A stretch of 64,000 bases of DNA from Oryzias latipes (taxonomy: Eukaryota > Chordata > Actinopteri > Beloniformes > Adrianichthyidae): assembly GCF_002234675.1 (NCBI RefSeq), contig NC_019878.2, forward strand, positions 4,218,688-4,282,687. The letters are read 5' to 3'. Under the pieces are notes generated by a model, which made no database searches, was not told the origin of the DNA, and saw nothing but the letters and a program-made list of their open reading frames with translations. The stretch's first letter is position 1. Each line of letters starts with the position of its first letter. The position numbers and the translations under genes were made by a program. This document shows positions 55,540 to 64,000 of the stretch, one piece after another.

Positions 55540-56217
55540 TTATCTTCAGTTGTTGACTAGTGTAACTAATGTACACCTTAAAATTAAACCATTCATCAAA
55601 CACATTACGTGGTTTTTAAACAATCACCATTGCTAAGTGCTTACTAAGCACTATTCAGCTGCAAGAAATCTGCAGTCTTTCAGTTGTTAATCACTAAGAT
55701 CTTCTTGAGGTATCCCATTTTTTAGTGGCTTTCAGATGTTGATGTCCAAAAATAGTATTCAGTGGGTTCCGCAACAACACAATGGCAACTCGTTGATCCC
55801 TCTTGATGGGTCTAAGTTTTTGCTCACAAGGAGTGTATAACCTCAGGTAAAAAGATGCATGCAAAATTACCATCAGGGAAAATGGACATCAGAAAGATTT
55901 GCTGGTCAGTCTCTTTTTACTCAGCACAACTACGGACATAGGTAATGAGTCACCTTTTAGATTTTTTGATTCATGTAGAAGCCCCAGGTTTTAATTTTAC
56001 CTTTGTATATAGGGCCTTGCCAACCATTCTAGCATTAGCGTGTCAACTGTGGAAACCAAAATAGTATCTTATGGTTGTCCACCATTGGAACATGTTGAGA
56101 TTCTGCAGAGAAAAACTATAAAGACAGTGTTTGGATATGCAACCACGTTAGGAAGATTTGTCAATTCATTACACAAAGTGAAATTAAAGCTTGGCACAGT
56201 AAAAACATCTAACGGAA

Positions 56218-56289
56218 GGGGAATAAGCTCAAATGGTAGAGCGCTCGCTTCGCATGTGAGAGGTAGGGGGATCGACCCCTCATTCTCCA
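56218..56289 (+). tRNA. tRNA-Ala (CGC), copy 9, degenerate
   Basis: Sister of copy 3 with the same U8A change and CGC anticodon (56251-56253). It has also lost one nucleotide in the T loop (72 nt in total), which breaks the B box spacing. Probably a pseudogene. Confidence 0.8.
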
Positions 56290-56964
56290 ATAACTTCAGT
56301 TGTTGACTAGTGTCTAATGTACACCTTAAAATTAAACCTTCACAAACACATTACTTCGGTTTTTAAACAATCACCATTGCTAAGTGCTTACTAAGGACTA
56401 TACAGCTGCAAGTGCTCTGCAGTCTTTCATTTGTTAATCAGTAAGATCTTCTTGAGGTATCCCATTTTTTAGTGGCTTTCAGATGTTGATGTCCAAGAAT
56501 AGTATTCAGTGGGTTCCGCAAAAACACAATGGCAACTCGTTGATCCCTCTTGATGAGTCTAAGTTTTTGCTCACAAGGAGTATATAACCTCAGGTAAAAA
56601 GATGCATGCAAAATTACCATCAGGGAAAATGGACATCAGAAAGATTTGCTGGTCAGTCTCTTTTCATTCAGCACAACTACGTACATAGGTAATGAGTCAC
56701 CTTTTAAATTCTTTGATTCATGTAGAAGCCCCAGGTTTTTATTTTACCTTTGTAAATAGGGCCTTGCCAACCATTCTAGCATTAGCGTGTCAACTGTGGA
56801 AACCAAAATAGTATCTTATGGTTGTCCACCATTGGAACATGTTGAGATTTTGCAGAGAAAAACTATAAAGACAGTGTTTGGATATGCAACCATGTTAGGA
56901 AGATTTGTCAATTCATTACACAAAGTGAAATTAAAGCTTGGCACAGTAAAAACATCTAATGGAA

Positions 56965-57037
56965 GGGGAATTAGCTCAAATGGTAGAGCGCTCGCTTAGC
57001 ATGTGAGAGGTAGGGGGATCGACGCCCTCATTCTCCA
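56965..57037 (+). tRNA. tRNA-Ala (AGC), copy 10
   Basis: Anticodon at 56998-57000. Shares the 'catctaatgg' 5' flank with copy 4. Stems intact. Confidence 0.93.
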
Positions 57038-57715
57038 TTATCTTCAGTTGTTGACTAGTGTAACTAATGCACACCTTAAAATTAAACCATTCATCAAACA
57101 CATTACGTGGTTTTTAAACAATCACCATTGCTATCTGCTTACTAAGGACTATACAGCTGCAAGAAATCTGCAGTCTTTTACTTGTTTATCACTAAAATCT
57201 TCTTGAGGTATCCCATTTTTTAGTGGCTTTCAGATGTTGATGTCCAAGAATAGTATTCAGTGGGTTCCGCAAAAACACAATGGCAACTCGTTGATCCCTC
57301 TTGATGAGTGTAAGTTTTTGCTCACAAGGAGTGTATAACCTCAGGTAAAAAGATGCATGCAAAATTACCATCAGGGAAAATGGACATCAGAAAGATTTGC
57401 TGGTCAGTCTCTTTTTACTCAGCACAACTACGTACATAGGTAATGAGTCACCTTTTAGATTTTTTGATTCATGTAGAAGCCCCAGGTTTTTATTTTACCT
57501 TTGTAAATAGGGCCTTGCCAACCATTCTAGCATTAGCTTGTAAACTGTGGAAACCAAAATAGTATCTTATGGTTGTCCACCATTGGAACATGTTGAGATT
57601 TTGCAGAGAAAAACTATAAAGACAGTGTTTGGATATGCAACCACGTTAGGAAGATTTGTCAATTCATTTCACAAAGTGAAATTAAAGCTTGGCACAGTAA
57701 AAACATCTAACGGAA

Positions 57716-57788
57716 GGGGAATTAGCTCAAATGGTAGAGCGCTCGCTTAGCATGTGAGAGGTAGGGGGATCGATGCCCTCATTCTCCA
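57716..57788 (+). tRNA. tRNA-Ala (AGC), copy 11
   Basis: Anticodon at 57749-57751. All stems and G3·U70 present. Counterpart of copy 5 in the six-unit repeat. Confidence 0.93.
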
Positions 57789-58466
57789 TTATCTTCAGTT
57801 GTTGACTAGTGTAACTAATGCACACCTTAAAATTAAACCATTCATGAAACACATTACATGGTTTTTAAACAATCACCATTGCTATCTGCTTACTAAGGAC
57901 TATCCAGCTGCAAGAAATCTGCAGTCTTTCAGTTGTTAATCACTAAAAATCTTCTTGAGGTATCCCATTTTTTAGTGGCTTTCAGATGTTGATGTCCAAG
58001 AATAGTATTCAGTGGGTTCCGCAAAAACACAATGGCAACTCGTTGATCCCTCTTGATGGGTCTAAGTTTTTGCTGACAAGGAGTGTATAACTCAGGTAAA
58101 AAGATGCATGCAAAATTACCATCAGGGAAAATGGACATCAGAAAGATTTGCTGGTCAGTCTCTTTTTACTCAGCACAACTACGGACATAGGTAATGAGTC
58201 ACCTTTTAGATTTTTTGATTCATGTAGAAGCCCCAGGTTTTTATTTTACCTTTGTATATAGGGCCTTGCCAACCATTCTAGCATTAGCGTGTCAACTGTG
58301 GAAACCAAAATAGTATCTTATGGTTGTCCACCATTGGAACATGTTGAGATTTTGCAGAGAAAAACTATAAAGACAGTGTTTGGATATGCAACCACGTTAG
58401 GAAGATTTGTCAATTCATTACACAAAGTGAAATTAAAGCTTGGCACAGTAAAAACATCTAACGGAA

Positions 58467-58539
58467 GGGGAATTAGCTCAAATGGTAGAGCGCTCGCTTA
58501 GCATGTGAGAGGTAGGGGGATCGATGCCCTCATTCTCCA
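58467..58539 (+). tRNA. tRNA-Ala (AGC), copy 12
   Basis: Anticodon at 58500-58502. Counterpart of copy 6 in the six-unit repeat, but with AGC where copy 6 has CGC. Confidence 0.93.
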
Positions 58540-59217
58540 TTATCTTCAGTTGTTGACTAGTGTAACTAATGCACACCTTAAAATTAAACCATTCATCAAA
58601 CACATTACGTGGTTTTTAAACAATCACCATTGCTATCTGCTTACTAAGGACTATACAGCTGCAAGAAATCTGCAGTCTTTTACTTGTTTATCACTAAAAT
58701 CTTCTTGACGTATCCCATTTTTTAGTGGCTTTCAGATGTTGATGTCCAAGAATAGTATTCAGTGGGTTCCGCAAAAACACAATGGCAACTCGTTGATCCC
58801 TCTTGATGAGTCTAAGTTTTTGCTCACAAGGAGTGTATAACCTCAGGTAAAAAGATGCATGCAAAATTACCATCAGGGAAAATGGACATCAGAAAGATTT
58901 GCTGGTCAGTCTCTTTTCATTCAGCACAACTACGTACATAGGTAATGAGTCACCTTTTAAATTTTTTGATTCATGTAGAAGCCCCAGGTTTTTATTTTAC
59001 CTTTGTAAATAGGGCCTTGCCAACCATTCTAGCATTAGCGTGTCAACTGTGGAAACCAAAATAGTATCTTATGGTTGTCCACCATTGGAACATGTTGAGA
59101 TTTTGCAGAGAAAAACTATAAAGACAGTGTTTGGATATGCAACCATGTTAGGAAGATTTGTCAATTCATTACACAAAGTGAAATTAAAGCTTGGCACAGT
59201 AAAAACATCTAACGGAA

Positions 59218-59249
59218 GGGGAATTAGCTCAAATGGTAGAGCGCTCGCT
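59218..59249 (+). pseudogene. tRNA-Ala 5' half, split by Dada copy 2
   Basis: GGGGAATTAGCTC...GCTCGCT, stopping in the anticodon loop at the same base as the 5' half at 32585-32616. It is followed by GCGCAA (59250-59255) and Dada sequence. The 3' half lies beyond the window. Confidence 0.92.
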
Positions 59250-60015
59250 GCGCAAAGGCGGGGGGCTGATCTTCCCGCTCGCGCACGAGGCAAAAGCACG
59301 CGCAAACCGGAAATCTGCGGCGCGGTTTTCACGCTGAAAGACTCTGGATATACGTCTACATATTGTGGATTGTTTTCAGTAATATGTGAAACGAGACTCT
59401 CTCCCAAAGCTGGACTCGAACCGAAGGTCTGTCCGTCCGCTCAGGTATCCAAGGACGCTGTTCGTCGCCGTCTTTCGGATGACGTATTTGAAACGTAAAA
59501 CGCGAATGGTCAGACGCTCAGTCACGTTATCATGAATCTTTCTTCATTGATAAATATGCAAGCTCATGTCTTGTGCAGTTTTCACAAGTTATTTATCGAT
59601 AATAACTATCATGCCATGGATATTAATGCAAAAAAGCATGTTAACTTGCTTATTTTGACAATAAATGAATGTTTCTTTGTGTTGACACTTGTGTGCAGGA
59701 CCTTTTTGCGGCTGTATAATTATCTATAACTGTATAATACATATGATAATTACATATTATTTATGTATTTTATTACTTTGTTTACACAAGTTGTCTGTGA
59801 CGTGTCACAAAACCTATTTACAGCTTTCGAATTGTATTATTTTCCAAAAAAAAAAAGACTTTGAGATGTTTACATTATTAAACATAACAGATTTAAAAAA
59901 AAATCTTTTCTTCTTTTTTTCTTGAGTGGGGTGTGGAGGGGACAAATTCTGGGAATGTGAAAGCTTATTTGTAGCTTTAATTGACCAGACAAATGATACT
60001 TCAAATGTAAAATGT

Positions 60016-60021
60016 TTTATT
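60016..60021 (-). terminator. Polyadenylation signal of Dada gene, copy 2
   Basis: AATAAA on the minus strand about 160 nt after the stop codon at 60180-60182. Confidence 0.55.
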
Positions 60022-60179
60022 AAAATGAAGACACAGAAAACTAACATGAATCACATTGACAAAAAGTAAATATTAGAAAATAACTAAAAAATAATAAAAA
60101 ATAAAATTTAAAATAACTAAAGAATGTACATACAACAATAATTTACTATCTACATTACGATAGTATTACTGAAGAGTAC

Positions 60180-63100
60180 CTATGAAAGAGGAGGAGGAGG
60201 AGGAGGAGGAGGTGGTGATCTGCCTTTGTGCTGTTGGCGCTGTTCTGCCAACCAGTCATCCAATGATCGTCCATTTGACGCCCGCGAGCAAAATGTGGCA
60301 TTTTTGTAGCGACTATGCCCGTATTCTTTTGTTTTGGGCTGTCCACATTTGCTACACGTATTATAGTTCACTCCTCGTATGTATTTTCTTTTGTGGATGC
60401 CGCTTTCTTCCTCCAAGGCCCGTCTTTGCCTGTTCTTCTGTGTGGAGCGTGACACAGGGACAGTAGGGACAGCTGGGGCAGTCGCAGGTGGAACGAAGCC
60501 TGCACTGCTTGTTGTTGCTCCAGGAAATCGATAAGCAGTGGGCACAGCCATAACTGGGAAAGGAATTATGGTCCCCAACAATAATCCAGGTGCTGACACA
60601 GGTGGAATAAAAGCAGTTACACTGGTGGCAGGTGTGATGGGGCACATCATACTGTCAGTAGCAGCAGAGGAAGAGGAAGAAGCAGTAGCAGTAGCAGTAG
60701 CAGCAGCAGGCCTGCGACCTGGTCTCAGAATAGGAGCCTGTCCTGCTCTATTTAGAGGAAGAATGAATTTGAATTTGGGCCCAGATGTGGATGGTGCCTC
60801 ATCCATTTTTTGCCTTGGAGCAGGAAGGTCGCTTGCAGCTACAGCAACTGGCTCGGGGGGTGTCAATCCCTGGGCGAGGACACTCCTTTCTTGGTTTTTC
60901 TCCCGCCGCTGAAACCTGAAATGAATCAACGGTATTATGATAATGTTTTGAAAAAGTCATTGAAATAGAATAAAATAAGGCGCTGTGCTCACCACTGAAT
61001 GAGTGTCCTCTGATTGAGCTCAAACAGCTGGATCATTGTTTCCTCCATCAGCCTGCGACTGCTCAGCACTAAATCCCGGATATGGTGGTAATCCGTGAGG
61101 ATTTTGGACCACCTTGGGGTGCTAACTCCAGCCTTCTTGGTGGGCGTCTTGTGCAAACGGCTAAGCTTAATGCAAATAGCCTCAACCAAGCGGCTGGTGC
61201 TTGGCCACTGAGCTGGACCCCCAGGATGTCCAATGAGACACCTTTTCACGCTTTCCACTCCTGGTGTCACCCCGGAGCGTTTAGGTGCCTTAAAGCGGCC
61301 GTGTGAAAGCTGAGGCTGGTGTCGAGGCTGGTAGTTGACCCGCTTTTTGTCCACGTCCAGGAGAGCTGTCCATAGTCGAATGGCCTCTGTAACTTGTGGG
61401 TCAGTGAGGTAAGGAGCCTCACGGAGTCCCACTAAGTAAGAGGCCAGATCCTGGACTTTGTCCCACCCAGCTATGCCGTCGGGTCCTACAACAGCAGACT
61501 AATAAATGCAAATGAATGTTAGAAATGCTGAACCAGATGAGACTAAAATGAAAGGATGGTCCTTTAAAACGTCTCACCTCTGCCTCGTCTGAAGGGCTGC
61601 TTTCACTCTCAGTTGGCTGTGACACCACCACAGAGGAAAGACGATGAGCAGAAGATTCAGGTCCACCTGGTGATACTGAGAGTTGAGGCTGAGGTGAAGA
61701 TAAGGGGCTGGCAACGACATCAAGAGGGGGGTCATCCAACACTGGAACAGTGATGTCCTCCATGTTGTCTTCCCCAAACCCCTCGTCTTGGAAGTCCTGG
61801 TCATCGATTCCCTCCAGCAGCCTGTCCTCCTCTTCAGGGGTCTGAAGCATGGCAGTAAATGTTTTGCCAGTCTGGCTGTACAGGTATTCTATTCCCAGCA
61901 ATTCACCTACAACAATAAAAAGAAAAGCTATAAACGCTGTCGTGACATTAGGATAAATAGATAAATCGCAAAATAACAAATGTATATATTTCTTACCCGT
62001 ATATGCTCCAGGAGGGCGATAACGCTCATCCCAGGGCTTCCCTAGCACTGCTTGGCTGAGTTGGTCCACAGCCTCTCTCATTGAAGTTTCGAATAACCGG
62101 AAGGAGGAATTTCCTTTGACAGCATCCTCCATCCGGTCATCATTCCAGCGCATCAAGCCCTCAAGGAGATATGCCTGGAAATGCGCGTCACTGGCACTGG
62201 TTCCTGAGTGAAACAAACAGGGTTTGATAAGTCTCTGTTTACAAGATGTGAACCACATGAAAGCAAATGTTAGAAATGTTTACAGAAAGGTTAGGAACCC
62301 AGATGTTCAGTGCACATTACCTGGTATAAAACGGTTCAGGTGGAGGTGGAAGGACTCCAAGGAGGTCGACCCACGGGCACACCTGTAGCAAGACAGCTCC
62401 ACGCCGCCTTTCTTTAGTGTGCCCGTCTTCATGTAGAGTGGGAAGTTCTCGGGGTCTTGGATGCACAGCAGGTGGTTTTGCTGTTCCTTCCAAATCTGTT
62501 GGATGCGTTCGTGGTCCAACAGTGGAACTCCAAGGGTGTCCTTCCCATCTGCACTGTCGAACTGATGGATGAGTGCTCCTAATAATGCTGCAGTCTCCTC
62601 CACTCCCCTGGTCCTCCTCCGACAGTGGAGTGCCAACTCCCTGCGACTAATCTGAGCACTGACCGTCCTTCTGGAAACATGGCCACTTTTCTTTGCTGCC
62701 AGCTCAGCCTCCTTGGCGCAGCGAAGAGCAGCCACATCTTCTGGATCCCACTCAAAAATGCACGCAGACAGACGTGCCATGAAGATCCCGTAGAGCGGAT
62801 GAGCCTCTGTCGTGACACCTGCAGCGAATCGCCGCATGAAATGCCAGATGTCCAGGCGCACCTCAAGCTCATCCCACTCTGAAAACAGGGTCTTCACCAG
62901 AGACCGGCCGTGTCTGCTGCAGCAGTCTCTGTCCACGTACATCACTTTTGGGGGTGCCTCTCCTGCCTCCCTGTAGCGCCTCATCAGGCCAGCCGCCATG
63001 GCGTCCAGTCCATGTCCTTCAGCGGCTGTCAGAACAGAGACCAGAACCTGGCCATGTTCATTGCCGACATTTGTGCACCAGGCAGCTGTTCCTGAAGCAG

Positions 63101-64000
63101 CCCCCGCAAGCTTCTTTGTGACCTATTGACAAAAAAGTAAAAACTGTTTATTATTTATGTAAGCATATTAATATCTGTTTAAAAAAGTTTTGAAAAAGTA
63201 CCTTTTTTGTGGAGTCCATCTTCAAAACACATCCAAACACAGATGTGATTTTGGCCTTCACTTCGTTGATCCGCCCCAGAACATCCCTTGCATAAACAGC
63301 TAACAGCCACTTAGGCTTAGGCAAGGCCGGCATGGGGGGGGGCTCAGCAAACACTGGTCGCTGAAGAGAGGCCCTTGTGAACGGTTCACACGCTGTGAGG
63401 TACTGTAGGACGCGCTGTGTCCATGCCTCACTGTGCTGTTCCAGTAACTTTTTATAAAGTTGTGTCACGCTGTTGCCCAGTGTCCTCTCCCTCATCATTC
63501 TCAGCACCCGCTTGTCACATGAGTACCTAAGGAAACAACAGCATAGGATAGGCATGCAAACCTTAGGTTAGGCAAAAATGAAAACACAAAGTCAGCTCAT
63601 TATGAACATGCGTCAATATGTCCCACCTGTATGTCAGCAGAGCTGGGAAATGGCTGCGATGACCCATGTCCATCTGCCCCAAAATGTCCTCTGACCAGGA
63701 TGGGTATTTTCTCTTGCAGCGTTTACATTCCAGATACTCCGTGGCGAGGTCATACCACCCATCAATGTCCAGGACTTTACGAACAGTCCTGTAAATTCCA
63801 GCCGCCGTAAGTCTGTGCTGACCACATTGTGGACGACCGCAGACAAAAAGAAATGACCACATTTTTTGTGGCATCCACAGGAACAGGGGCCGGCAGAAGA
63901 AGAGGTCTGGTGAGGCGGGAGGCTGAGTGTGAACCAGAGCGGGCTGGGGAGGATGCCACCAAAGCTTTAGCTGCGACACAAGTTCTGCCTTGCCGGTTCG
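60180..64000 (-). CDS. Dada-like DDE transposase gene, copy 2, 3' part, intact
   Basis: Exons on the minus strand within the window: 63627-64000 (exon 4, cut by the edge), 63202-63526, 62321-63122, 61997-62203, 61578-61906, 60993-61498 and 60180-60915. Every exon is open and every junction is GT/AG with matching phase. It carries the acidic triad (KMDSTKK, YVDRD, TSLESFH), the zinc-ribbon cysteines of exon 4 and, unlike copy 1, the full C-terminus: CSKCGQPKTKEYGHSRYKNA, FCSRAS, RSLDDWLAEQ and a proline run before the stop. It would bind and cut transposon ends and place them in the tRNA-Ala gene. This copy may still be functional if its 5' part is intact. Confidence 0.83.

Larger units (their letters stand above)
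42117..59249 (+). repeat. Tandem array of 751-bp tRNA-Ala units (interrupted by the BEL/Pao element)
   Basis: After removing the BEL/Pao insertion, tRNA starts are spaced 747-753 bp apart through fourteen successive units, including the split ones at the two ends. Each unit has one plus-strand tRNA-Ala gene and about 678 bp of conserved spacer. Diagnostic variants repeat every six units (about 4.5 kb), for example 50967/55467, 51718/56218 and 52470/56965, so a six-unit block was duplicated. Units 53966 and 54717 are near-identical neighbours. A recurring 67-70 codon open frame ending inside the tRNA is a by-product of spacer conservation. Confidence 0.95.
59250..64000 (-). mobile_element. Dada-like (Dada-tA type) DNA transposon, copy 2, runs off the window
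   Basis: Near-identical to copy 1 from the left GCGCAA repeat onward, but without the L2 insertion. Its first base after the repeat is 59256. The window ends within exon 4, so the 5' half of the gene and the right end are not seen. Its own sequence differences from copy 1 are scattered single changes, plus a replaced stretch in the intron before exon 8 (about 61907-61996). Confidence 0.85.

Noticed and set aside
50036-59498. A 67-70 codon open frame repeated in every array unit (METKIVSYGCPPLEHVEILQ...)
   Set aside because: It reads through the spacer into the tRNA-Ala gene. Its conservation is explained by unit duplication; several copies are interrupted and no family is recognisable.

Overview
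The window looks like nuclear DNA from a teleost fish. It holds two vertebrate genes with spliced exons, recognisable teleost-type transposons (L2, L1, BEL/Pao, hAT-, piggyBac- and Tigger-like), and a tandem tRNA-Ala gene array. All assignments come from reading the sequence; no database search was run.

Left part (1-31.7 kb): ordinary fish chromosome crowded with transposons. A decayed L1-type LINE (about 1.55-6.9 kb) carries a nested L2 LINE and a nested MITE. The first coding exon of dipk1c (fam69c) lies on the minus strand at 9.15-9.37 kb; its other exons are not seen and should lie left of the window. A 2.83-kb foldback-like element made of 20-bp subrepeats in two opposed arms occupies 10.77-13.60 kb. 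A complete tubb6 beta-tubulin gene (446 aa, minus strand, six coding exons, 21.57-29.07 kb) follows, with introns full of MITEs and SINEs. A weak, unrecognised plus-strand exon set lies at 30.4-31.5 kb.

Right part (31.7-64 kb): a tRNA-Ala locus. A 751-bp unit, each with one 73-nt tRNA-Ala gene, is repeated in tandem: twelve uninterrupted tRNA copies between 50.2 and 58.5 kb (eight AGC and four CGC anticodons), plus split copies. The split copies are interrupted at the anticodon loop by a large DNA transposon that encodes a spliced DDE-transposase-like protein of about 1478 residues. Copy 1 is complete (32.62-42.11 kb), copy 2 runs off the right edge (from 59.26 kb), and the tail of a third is left at 31.74-31.87 kb. 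A 6-bp GCGCAA direct repeat flanks the complete copy. Insertion into a multicopy small-RNA gene, a short target duplication and a DDE transposase match the Dada superfamily (Dada-tA type).

The locus has been invaded again: an L2 LINE disrupts the last exon of Dada copy 1, and a nearly intact 7.4-kb BEL/Pao LTR retrotransposon with TACAC target duplications sits in a tRNA spacer. The picture is of a repeated tRNA gene family acting as a tolerated landing pad for a site-specific transposon, with array and transposon copies then reshaped by unequal exchange.
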